A stretch of DNA of 64,000 bases, taken from Asterias amurensis. Lineage: Eukaryota > Echinodermata > Asteroidea > Forcipulatida > Asteriidae. Positions 55,261 to 64,000 of this stretch are shown here, piece after piece; within the stretch, counting starts at the first letter, position 1, and each line of letters begins with the position of its first letter. Location of the stretch: NCBI RefSeq assembly GCF_032118995.1, contig NC_092657.1, positions 3,903,891-3,967,890 on the forward strand. Reading direction: 5' to 3'. The position numbers and the translations under genes are program-made. The notes under the pieces were generated by a model. It was not told the DNA's origin, ran no database searches, and worked only from the letters and a program-made list of their open reading frames with translations.

Positions 55261-55589
55261 CACATGTTTTTTAGAGACAAAACAAATGCATCACAATGCA
55301 ACACTGTAGAAATTAATCAAAACCCTGCCAAATAATGCATCTCAATGAAACGAAGTAGAAACGAAAACCCTAAATTGCATCAAAATGCAACAAAGTAGAA
55401 ATGAAAACCCGGCCAAATGCATTGACGCAAATCATGTACATGTACATACCCGTGACCCAATAAGATTACAGATTTTAAATAGACTGGCTCCCGCTCATAG
55501 TCACCAAGAAAATAAACAATTAATATCAAAAAGTAATGATGAGACATAACTAATTTTAGATTGCTTTGGAAACAAGTCTATTAGCCAGA

Positions 55590-55965
55590 AATTTCTCAGA
55601 TCGCACCACAGAGCATCTAGAACCAACAAATTTTGTGTGCCCTTGACAATTACCAAATGAACACGGTGCCTTTAAAGACAACATTTATTCAATGGATTAA
55701 GCAAAAACAGATCGCACCACAAAGCATCTAGAATAAAACAAAAAATTCAGGGGCTCATGTGCCCTTCACCCCATGCTGTAAGAGCAAAATTGATTTGGCG
55801 GGTTCAGGAGTCAATGTAATGTAACCAAAAAAGGGGATGATTGAAAGACAAATTTGTTCAAAGAAGGTTTTAGGTCATATCGCACCACAGGCCATCAAGA
55901 CTCAAACAATTTCAAGGGCCCTTTGGGCAGGCCCTGCATCCCAGGCTATGAGGGCAACATGCTTT
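55590..55965. repeat. Further copies of the GCACCACAGAGCATCT repeat
   Basis: TCGCACCACAGAGCATCTAG at 55600, TCGCACCACAAAGCATCTAG near 55712 and TCGCACCACAGGCCATCAAG near 55880, the last with GGGCCCTTTGGGCAGGCCC. Confidence 0.65.
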
Positions 55966-56194
55966 GGCATATTCGGGGAGTCAACCTAACAAAACAAACA
56001 ATGTGATAGGAAAGATTTACTCTGTTGAGGGCGTTGCGCTCGCTCAGTCCCTTGACAAACCTGGGTAAATTTATTGTTTTGCCTGCCACATGTACTTCAA
56101 AAACTGTGGACAACTACATGTAGTGCTGATTTTGCAGGTTTATGTGAAGGATAATCATAAGGATCAACTGATTTGATTTGGGGTTGAAAAAAGA

Positions 56195-56360
56195 TAATTT
56201 ACAAGCGTGGGATTTGAACCTTCGCCCTCCAGACTAACAACCTCTAGAAAAGTACTTTACCAACTATTGACGGCATTCCTTTTTTTTTTTAATTGGGTGT
56301 CAGTCAGTCAGAAACCATACATGTACGTAGCCCCCAGCTCACACCCAAATTATCAAATAG
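56195..56360 (-). mobile_element. tRNA-derived SINE fragment
   Basis: On the minus strand a box-A-like TAGTTGGTAAAGTAC lies before GAGGTTGTTAGTCTGGAGG and the B box GGTTCAAATCCC. Its body (GGGTGTCAGTCAGTCAGAAA) links it to the copies at 54.4-54.9 kb. Confidence 0.6.
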
Positions 56361-56463
56361 TAAACCACAAGAGAAACTTTAGCTGACAGTGTGATACAAT
56401 AATATAAACACTTCTCAAGCACCACTTGTGTCTTTTTTTATGATCAAAGAGTTGGGTTGACTT

Positions 56464-56527
56464 ACCAAGCATACAGGGACTAGAAGCAAACATCACAAGA
56501 CCCTGGCTGGTTGAATCCACACTCACG
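56464..56527 (-). other. Exon-like cassette 1 (deleted)
   Basis: The donor GTAAG is kept, but about 30 bases before it are missing. The frame has TAG at the usual place (TTCTAG). Confidence 0.4.
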
Positions 56528-57327
56528 GAAGGGGTACATTAAAGAAAAGTAAGAAGAAAAAAAACAAAGTTAAGAAAACAAGCCTTCACTTTCGTTTCTA
56601 AATTTAAATTTGCAAACTTTTAAACTAGCAACTGATATTTTGAGGACAAAAATCTGTGCAGAGTTTTCATAGAGGACAAGTTCAGAAGACAATTGAAAAC
56701 TAAATGAGTAGTTCCAAAGAAAGGTTTCTTTTCTAGTTTATTACCCACTGAAGGCTCACGCTGTCACGGCATGATATAGTAAGCAGTGAGGTGGAATCAA
56801 GACTTGAAAGTGCCCAGGACGTTAACAATAATTTAGACATAGGGGGCCTACATACTGATCTGTCTAATTTATCCAGTGTGTGCCCAAGTTTTTGAATTTT
56901 CTATATTCTCAGCGTCTTTGAGTACCTTATTTTATAGATACGTGAGCTATATAAGACTTCGATATTATTGTATACGGATTTTGTCTAATTTATCCACAGT
57001 GTGTCCAAGTTTGGGGATTTTCTTTCAATTCAAGTGTGCTTACATTTATTCAGATGACAAATCAAATCATAAACTAAATGATTGGGGGAAATCATTGAGC
57101 AAGAGGCATTACTTCAGACAGAAGTATTTCCATGGACAATTTGTCCTAGAGTCAAAACTATAAAAGTTTTAAGATTAAATCCTATTTGAAACCTTTTTAA
57201 TTACCAACAAAATGAATCGGCCATTTAAGAAAGATGCTTTGCCTATTGACAGTGTGATACAATAATATAAACACTTCTCAAGCACCACTTGTGTCTATTT
57301 TATGATCAAAGAGTTGGGTTGACTTAC

Positions 57328-57417
57328 CAGGTAGTTGTTTGATGGAATTTCAATCCTGGTGCATGTATACAGGGACTGGAAGCAAACATCACAAGATCTT
57401 GGCTGGCTGAACTCACA
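57328..57417 (-). other. Exon-like cassette 2 (open, 90 bp)
   Basis: This is the best copy. Read on the minus strand it is open throughout, CEFSQPRSCDVCFQSLYTCT then RIEIPSNNYL, followed by GTAAGT. Four Cys in 30 residues suggest a secreted Cys-rich module. The acceptor is a plain AG after CCGTG. Confidence 0.45.
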
Positions 57418-57494
57418 CTCACGGTAAAGGGGTACATCAAAGAAAAGCAAAAAAAAAAAAAATGTTAAGTAAATGAGCCCTCATTTTAATCTAA

Positions 57495-57872
57495 GGCACT
57501 GGGCACTATTGGTAATTACTTAAAATAACTATAAAGATAAAATAATACGTGTCAACGAGTAATGGGAGAGGTTGATAGTATAAAAAATTGTGAGAAACAG
57601 CTCCCTGTGAATAAATGTACTTTTTCTGAAAGAAGTTATTTACCACATACATATGATTTCAAAACCTCAGAATTAGACTTTGAGCTCTTGAAACCAATCA
57701 TTTGAAAGCACATATCTTTGTGTGACAAGAGTGTTTTTTATTTCATACTGGTCTCGCAACTTCAACGACCAACTGAGCTCAAATTTTCACAGGTTTGTTA
57801 TTTTATGCATATGTTGAGATACACCAAGTGAGAAGACTGGTCTTTGACAATTACCAAAGGTGTCCAGTGTCT
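57495..57872. mobile_element. TTAA MITE copy
   Basis: GGCACTGGGCACTATTGGTA to AAAGGTGTCCAGTGTC, with TTAA on the right and a mutated CTAA on the left. Confidence 0.8.
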
Positions 57873-57999
57873 TTAAGATGCATTGTGTATTACCCTAAAT
57901 TTCAAATAAGGTATTAGCTGACAGTGTGAAACAAAAATAGAAACACATCTCAAGCACCACTTCGGTCTATTTTTTGATCAAAGAGTTGGGTTGACTTAC

Positions 58000-58087
58000 C
58001 AGGTAGTTGTTTGATGAAATTTCACTCCTGGTGATAGTATAGGGACCAGAAGCAATTATCACAAGATCTTGGCTGGTTGAATTCAGA
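58000..58087 (-). other. Exon-like cassette 3
   Basis: The donor GTAAG is present. The frame has Trp (TTCTGG) at the variable codon, then a one-base deletion brings a stop. Confidence 0.4.
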
Positions 58088-58141
58088 CTCATGGTATAGG
58101 AGTACATGAAAGAAAAACAAAAAAACGAGCCTTCATTTTAA

Positions 58142-58514
58142 GGCAGTGGACACTATTGGTAAACACTCAAAATAATTATGAGCGTAAAACGGTACTTGTT
58201 AAAGAGTAATGGGGAGCGGTTGATAGTATAAACATTGTGAAAAACGGCTCTCTGTGAAGTGACAAAGTTTTTGAGGAAAAAGTTATTTTCCACGTATTTG
58301 ATTGTGAGAACTAGGAATAAGATTTTGAGGACTTGAAATCAAGCATCTGAAAGCACACAGGTTCATGTGACAAGGGTGTTTTTATTTCATTATTATCTCG
58401 CAACTTCGACAACCACTTGAGCTCAAACTTTCACAGGTTTGTTATGTTATGCATGTTGAGATACACAAAGTGAGAAGACTGGTCTTTGACAATTAGCGAA
58501 GGTGTCCAATGTCT
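58142..58514. mobile_element. TTAA MITE copy
   Basis: GGCAGTGGACACTATTGGTA to GCGAAGGTGTCCAATGTC, TTAA on both sides. Confidence 0.85.
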
Positions 58515-58641
58515 TTAAGATGCATTGTGTTCTACCCTCAATTTCAAATTAGGGTATAAGCTTACAGTGTGAGTCATTATTATAACACTTCTCACGCACC
58601 ACTTGTGTCTATTTTATGATCAAAGAGTTTGGTTGACTTAC

Positions 58642-58731
58642 CAAGTAGTTGTTGGATGGAGTTTCACTCCTGGTGCAAGCATACGGGAACTAGAAGCAAA
58701 CATCACAAAATACTGGCTGGTTGAATTCACA
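58642..58731 (-). other. Exon-like cassette 4
   Basis: 90 bp with donor GTAAGT; TAG at the variable codon (TTCTAG). Confidence 0.4.
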
Positions 58732-59370
58732 CTCACAGCAAAGGGGCACATGAAAGAAAAGCAAAAAAACAAATGTTAAGTAAACAAGCCTTCATTTTGT
58801 TTACTTAATTCAAACTTGCAAACTTTTATGTTTTAAACTGGCAATTGATATTTTGAGGACAAAAATCTGTGCAGAATTTTCATAGAGGACAAGTTGAGAA
58901 GACAATTGAAAACTAAATGAGTAGTTCTAAAGAAAGGTTTCTTTTCTAATTAGATTACCCACTGAAGGCTCACATGGTCACGGAGTGACGTATAACGCAG
59001 TGAGGTAGAATCAAGATTGGAAAGTGCCCCGGGTGTTAACAATCATTTAGACATACTACATACTGATTTTGTCTGATTTATCCAGAGTGTGTGGGGATTT
59101 TCTTTCAATTCAAGTGTGCGTACATTTTTTCTGATGATAAAACAAAGCATAAACTTAATAATTGGGGGAAATCATTTGGCAAGAGGCATTACTTCAGACA
59201 GAAGTATTTCCATGAACAATTTGTCCTAGAGCAAAAACTATGAAAGTTTTAAGATTAAATCTTATTTGAAACCTTTTTGATGATCACCAAAATGAATCGG
59301 CCATTTAAGAAAGATGCTTTGCGTATTACCCTACATTTCAAATCAGGGTATTAGCTGACAGTGTAATACG

Positions 59371-59482
59371 TATAGGATAATGCCCGAGGTGCGCGTCATT
59401 CGTGGGTAAGAATGGCCCGAGGGCGAAGCCCGAGGGCCATTCGTACCCACGAATGACGCGTTCACCGAGGGCATTATGCGAC
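59371..59482. repeat. Palindrome around CGAGGGCGAAGCCCGAGGG
   Basis: ATAATGCCCGAGGTGCGCGT and GTCATTCGTGGGTAAGAATG are answered by CATTCGTACCCACGAATGAC, GCGTTCACCGAGGGCATTAT. It adjoins the next element and is absent from the other array units, so it came with an insertion. Confidence 0.8.
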
Positions 59483-59486
59483 TTAA

Positions 59487-60396
59487 CCCACACCTGTGAC
59501 GTCATGCTATTGTTAAAATCGCTCCATTATTTCGCACGAATGGCGCGATATTGTTTAATTTTTAATCAATTGTTTGTATGTATTACGTAAGCTTGTTCAC
59601 TCCAGTGAACACCACTGGTGGTGTGTGAACAATGGACGAAGACCAACATTTAGGAAATATGCTCGTTCCTTCGATAGTGGCATCATAGATCGGGAGCGAA
59701 AGTGGCAGCAGATAAGTGATTTTGTTTCTTGACTTTAAGTAAATTTATACAAGTAAGTGATAGAAACAGACAATCAGATGATGTTGTAGCCGACTTTCTC
59801 GGTCTACAAAAAACCCAAAAGGTGAAGATAAAAGAAGTGACCTACCCGCGAACAAGCCTGTAGTTTCAGATTTGTTTTTAATAAACAAATTTAAGCTACC
59901 GTTATGATCAACAATTTCAGTTGAATTCCTGTTATTTTATGATGATATTGAAAAAAGTATCTTTGCAATCTTAAATTTTAGGGACTTTACTCACTTACCA
60001 TGTTTATGTATGATAAATTAAGCATTTTGAATTAATAAAAACTAAAAAACAAAAATACTGGTTAAAATGAAATTGATTTATCTGACTTTAAGACCTGCTT
60101 GAATTACTGTTGTAGTTCTATAATTATTTTTTAACATCTCAGCTAAATAATAATTTAATAATGTAGCTGTTCACTTGTGGAAAGTGTTAACGATCATTTT
60201 GCAATACATGTGTAGCTCAATAAACCTGTGTTTAAAACCATTAAAAACAAAATAATATATGGTCCATGGCGTCATTGACTTCATTTACTTTATTCCCTAA
60301 CTCTTTTATGCACAATGGGTGAATAGATGTACCCATCGCGCCATTCGTGCAAAATAATGGAGCGATTTAACAATAGCATGACGTCACAGGTGTGGG
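59487..60396. mobile_element. piggyBac-like non-autonomous element, 910 bp
   Basis: TTAA at 59483-59486 and 60397-60400. The terminal inverted repeats start CCCACACCTGTGACGTCATG and stay matched for about 70 bases (CTATTGTTAAA, CGCTCCATTATTT, GCACGAATGGCGCGAT). CCC ends with TTAA fit piggyBac. No transposase is present. Confidence 0.85.
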
Positions 60397-60427
60397 TTAA
60401 AATAATATAAACACTTCTCAAGCACCA

Positions 60428-60502
60428 CTTACCGAAGGAGAGAATTCTGCACTTACTATTAGAGGCAAACACCACAAGATAGTGGCTGGTTGAATTCATC
60501 AA
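60428..60502 (-). other. Exon-like cassette 5 (degraded)
   Basis: GAATTCAACCAGCCACTATC and TTGTGGTGTTTGCC are recognisable. The part before the donor has been replaced. Confidence 0.3.
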
Positions 60503-60553
60503 TAGCGCTCAGTGCGGGGGATCATGAAAGAAAAGCAAAAACAATATTATTAA

Positions 60554-60798
60554 AGGCAGTGGACACTATTGGTAATTACTCAAAACAATTATTAGAATAA
60601 AACCTTACTTGGTAAGAAGGAATGGGGAGCTATTGATAGTATAAAACATTGTGAGAAATGGCTCCCTCGAAAGTAACGCAATTGTTCAAATTGACCAATT
60701 GAGCTCAAATGTTCACAGGTTTGTTATTTTATGCATAAGTTGAGATACACCAAGTAAGAAGACTGGTCTTTGACAATTACCAAAGGTGTCCAGTGTCT
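60554..60798. mobile_element. TTAA MITE, internally deleted
   Basis: AGGCAGTGGACACTATTGGT to AAAGGTGTCCAGTGTC with TTAA on both sides. About 130 bases including the palindromic centre are missing. Confidence 0.85.
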
Positions 60799-60907
60799 TT
60801 AAGAAAGATGCATTGAGTATTATTACCGACAGTGTGATACAATAATATAAACACTTCTGCAGCACCAGTTGTGTCTATTTTATGATCAAAGAGTTGGGTT
60901 GACTTAC

Positions 60908-60988
60908 CAAGTAGTTGTAAGATGGAATTTCACTTTCATACAGGGACTAGAAGCAAACATCACGAGATCTTGGCTGGTTGAATTCACA
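60908..60988 (-). other. Exon-like cassette 6
   Basis: Donor GTAAGT kept. A short deletion (CACTTTCATACAGG) and TTCTAG. Confidence 0.35.
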
Positions 60989-61656
60989 CTCACGGTAAAG
61001 GGGTAAATCAAAGAAACGCAAAAAAACAATGTTAAGTAAACAAGCCCTCATTTTGGTTACTTAATTCAAACTTGTGTAGAATTGTTCACAAAACAATTAA
61101 ATGAGTAGTTCCACAGAAAGTTTTCTTTTCTAGTTAGATTACCCACTGCAGGCTCGTGTGGTCACGGAGTGGCGTAAAACGCAGTGAGGTAGAATCAAGA
61201 TTTGAAAGTGCCCACACGACGTTAAGAATATTTAAGACATACATACATGTACTGATCTGATTTTGTCTAATTTATCCAGAGTGTGTCCAAGTTTTGGGAT
61301 TTTCTTTCAATTCAAGTGTGCTTACATTTATTCAGATGACAAATCAAATCATACATTTGTAAACTAGTTGGTTTGGAGAAATCACTTTGCATGAAGCATT
61401 ACTTCAGACATAAGTATTTCCATGGACAATTATTTTGTCCTAGAGCAAAAACTATGAAAGTTTTAAGATTAAATCTTATTTTAAACCTTTTTGATGATCA
61501 CCAAAATGTATCGGCCATTTAAGAAAGATGCTTTGCGTATTACCCTACATTTCAAATCAGGGTATTAGCTGACAGTGTGATACAATAATATAAACACATA
61601 CTGTAATCAAGCACCACTTGTGTCTATTTTATGATCAAAGAGTTGGGTTGACTTAC

Positions 61657-61746
61657 CAAGTAGTTGTTAGATGGAATTTCACTCCTGGTGCAAGCATACA
61701 GGGACTAGAAGCAAACATCACAAGATCTTGGCTGGTTGAATTCACA
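61657..61746 (-). other. Exon-like cassette 7
   Basis: 90 bp, preceded on the minus strand by a good acceptor (GCCCCTTTACAG) five bases upstream; donor GTAAGT. TTCTAG interrupts the long frame, but also creates a second acceptor whose 48-base exon (SLYACTRSEIPSNNYL) is open. Confidence 0.4.
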
Positions 61747-62175
61747 CTCACTGTAAAGGGGCACATGAAAGAAAAGCCACAAAACAAATGGTAAGTAAAC
61801 AAGCCTTCATTTTGTTTACTTAATTCAAACTTGCAAACTAAAGTTTTAAACTGGCAATTGATATTTTCAGAAAGAAAATCTGTGCAGAATTGTCAACTAA
61901 ATGAGCAGTTCCAAAGAAATGTTTCTTTTCTAATTAGATTTTGTCTAATTTATCCAGAGTATGTCCAAGTCAAGTGTGCTTACATTTATTCGGATGACAA
62001 ATCAAATCATAAACTAAATGATCGGGGGAAATCATTTTGAAAGAGGCATTTTTTTTTTTTCAGACAGAAGTATTTCCATGGACAAATTTGTCCTAAAGCA
62101 AAAACTAAGAAAGTTTTAAGATTAAATCATATTTGAAACCTTTTTGATGATCACAAAAATGTATCGGACTATTAA

Positions 62176-62844
62176 AGGCAGCGGACGCTATTGGATATTC
62201 AGGCCCGATACTTCATGGAGGCAACGAAGGCGATTGCCTCCGTGTCCCCTGGTCATTGCCTTGGTGCCCTTGAAATGCTCCAGTACAAATTTGCAATTGT
62301 GTATTAACCTAAAATTTGCAACTTCACCATAGGGTGCCTTTTACCAAGAAGAAAATGCCTTGGTGCCCTTGCCCTTTCAAAAACGTTAGCATAAAACCTT
62401 ACTTGGTAAGAGTAATGAGCAGCTGTTGATAGTATAAAACACTGTGAGAAACGGCTCCCTTCTGAAGTAACAAGTTTTTGAGAAAAGAAGTAATTTTCCA
62501 CGAATTTGTTTTTGAGACCTCAATTTAGTTTTGGAGATCTCAAAATCAAGCATCTGAAAGCACCTTCGTGTGACAAGGGTGTTTTTTCTTTCATTATTAT
62601 GTTGCAACCTGTACGACTAATGGGAGAATTTTGGGACGCTTGGTGGCAGCAGACTTACCAGGTAAAATCCATTGTTCTCGGTCATGTGCGCACGCTCAGA
62701 TGGACATTTACCCAGTAAGTCTGCTGCCACCTAGCGTCCCAAAGTCTCCCATTGAGCTCAATTTTTCACGGGTTTCTTACTTGATGTGAGATACACCAGG
62801 TGAGAAGACTGGTCTTTGACAATTACCAAAGGTGTCCAGTGCCT
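62176..62844. mobile_element. TTAA MITE copy holding two insertions
   Basis: AGGCAGCGGACGCTATTGG at the left, CAAAGGTGTCCAGTGCCT at the right, TTAA flanks. The family text is broken by about 62205-62388 (GAGGCAACGAAGGCGATTGC and GGTGCCCTTGAAATGCTCC) and by the palindromic element at 62621-62751. Confidence 0.85.
62621..62751. mobile_element. Nested palindromic MITE (TGGGAGACTTTGGGACGCT family)
   Basis: TGGGAGAATTTTGGGACGCT and GGTGGCAGCAGACTTACC on the left; GGTAAGTCTGCTGCC-like (AGTAAGTCTGCTGCCACC) and AGCGTCCCAAAGTCTCCCA on the right. Confidence 0.88.
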
Positions 62845-62966
62845 TTAAGATGCACTGTGTAATACCCTAAATTTCAAAGTAGGGTAAAGGCTGACAGTGT
62901 GATACAAAAACACTTATCAAGCACCACCTGTGTCTATTTTATGATCAAAAATTTGCATTGACATAC

Positions 62967-63061
62967 CAAGTAGTTGTATAAAGATGAAATTTCACTCCCG
63001 ATGCATGCATACAGGGACTGGAAGCAAACATCACTTAAGATCTTGGCTGGTTGAATTCACA
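62967..63061 (-). other. Exon-like cassette 8
   Basis: TTCCAG (Gln) at the variable codon. The donor is GTATGT and there are small insertions (TTAAG, TATA). Confidence 0.35.
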
Positions 63062-63127
63062 CTCATGGAAGGGGTACATTAAAGAAAACGGGAAGAAAAA
63101 CAAAGTTAAGTAAACAAGCCTTTATTT

Positions 63128-63378
63128 TGGTTAATGAAAGAAAAAACACCCATGTCACACGAAGTTGTGTGCATTTAGATGGTTGATTTCGAGACCTCAA
63201 GTTCTAAACTTGAGGAGTCAGAATCAAATTCGAGGAAAATTACATCTTTCTTGAAAACTATGTCACTTCAGAGGGAGCCGTTTCTCACAATGTTTTGTAC
63301 TATCAACCTCTCCCCATTACTCGTTACCAAGTGAGGTTTTATGCTGATAACTCTTTTGAGTAATTACGAATAGTGTAG
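63128..63378. mobile_element. TTAA MITE, right part
   Basis: From ACACCCATGTCACACGAAG through the centre (GATTTCGAGACCTCAAG) to GAGTAATTACGAATAGTGTA. The terminal GTCCACTGCC is replaced by a short duplication (GACGAATAGTGTAG). Confidence 0.7.
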
Positions 63379-63639
63379 GACGAATAGTGTAGGACCATGG
63401 GTGTGTATGGCAGGCCTACATGTTTCTGAATTATTTTGGAGAGCTGTTGATAGTATAAAACATTGGCTTTGAATAAAAGAATGTTGAGAACACCAGTCAC
63501 ATTGACATGGACTGGAGATTGATGTTTCTGCCGATTTTTGTGTGGATAGGTGGGCGTCATTTTAATCGAATCCCCAGTAAAACAAATTAGTGTCATGCAT
63601 TGGCTTTGAATAAAAATTATGTACATGTAAAACCCCCAC

Positions 63640-64000
63640 AAAATGGGGGGGGGGGGGTGGGGAATGAAATAATTTGTAGGCCAAGGCCAGCTACACGAGG
63701 GGTTAGTTTAGGCCCTTAAAGTCAACAACACATAAATGTAAACCGAAAACAAAAATAGGGGAAAATTAAATAATTATTTAGAGGTCCTAGCCTCGGCCAC
63801 AATGGTTGTAGTACTAGTAGTAGGCCATACAAATAAAATAAAAACTTAAAAGCCAACAACATATTAGGTTAATGTAAAACAAAAACAAAAATGGGGGAAA
63901 AATTGGGAAAAAATGGGGAAAAAACAAAATACTTTGTGGGCTAGACCCACTTGTGTGGAAAGACCAGCTAGCCCCGGCCACATGGGGCTAGTGTAGTAGT
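63640..64000. repeat. G run and two-unit A/G-rich repeat
   Basis: GGGG tract at 63645-63662, then AAAAACAAAAATAGGGGAAA and AAAAACAAAAATGGGGGAAA about 150 bases apart, each with GGCCA-CACGAGG-like text. Confidence 0.55.

Larger units (their letters stand above)
56340..63120. repeat. Tandem segmental array, 0.2-0.9 kb units
   Basis: Full units (56340-57240, 58550-59345, 60830-61555, 61560-62160) contain GCTGACAGTGTGATACAATA, TATGATCAAAGAGTTGGGTT, an exon-like cassette, TTTTGAGGACAAAAATCTGT, CGCAGTGAGGTAGAATCAAG and TCAATTCAAGTGTGCTTACA. Short units hold only the cassette. MITEs of the TTAA family separate several units, and a piggyBac-like element has split one. Confidence 0.88.

Noticed and set aside
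60290-60502. 70-codon minus-strand ORF
   Set aside because: It combines the end of the piggyBac-like element with a degraded cassette in the wrong frame.

Overview
This looks like a stretch of an animal nuclear genome, most probably a marine deuterostome such as an echinoderm. The evidence is consensus intron splice sites, PAN/apple plus fibrinogen-C secreted lectin-like genes in tandem, a Penelope-like retroelement reverse transcriptase, tRNA-derived SINEs, and very many palindromic MITEs, some nested in each other. The echinoderm guess rests on the style of the repeats and cannot be proved from the window. I see no operons, bacterial genes or CRISPR arrays, and no protein gene that I can call intact with high confidence. 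Most of the sequence is repeat-derived, at many scales.

Left part (1-9 kb): about 4.5 kb has been duplicated in tandem. Each copy carries a minus-strand gene for a secreted protein with a signal peptide, one PAN/apple domain and one C-terminal fibrinogen domain, in a single exon. All three copies are disabled: a frameshift in the first, an amber codon plus a frameshift in the second, one amber codon in the third. A fourth, 5'-only fragment also remains. One paralogous pair of segments gives an empty and a filled site for a MITE, which fixes its target duplication as TTAA.

9-18.5 kb: several palindromic MITEs, C-rich dispersed repeats, a tandem array of about 290 bp, and a decayed intronless amidase-signature gene (11.8-12.9 kb). 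18.5-30 kb: a plus-strand series of short blocks bounded by good splice sites, which may be exons of one long transcript. Two of them read open through a phase-compatible junction. This series runs into a 47-bp minisatellite and then a satellite of about 227 bp with nine units, five of which hold an identically placed 51-52 codon ORF.

32.8-47.6 kb: a 14.7 kb imperfect palindrome. Each arm starts inside the same truncated Penelope-like RT, at the same base. Each carries a nearly identical two-exon gene candidate (77 codons), one SINE and an array of tRNA-like units (seven in the left arm, eight in the right) with Pol III-like boxes and T-run terminators. The spacer is six copies of a 323-bp satellite whose relatives also sit in the arms. 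Outer parts of the arms are almost identical, while inner parts have diverged.

47.6-64 kb: nuclear-receptor-like half-site repeats, a long 22-bp-type minisatellite with a duplicated non-satellite segment, a 23-bp minisatellite, a hAT-type non-autonomous element with a clear 8-bp target duplication and two CTCF-like motifs, a piggyBac-like TTAA element, SINE fragments, and a tandem series of 0.2-0.9 kb segments each containing a minus-strand 90-bp exon-like cassette. At least eight independent copies of one TTAA MITE family are scattered across the window.
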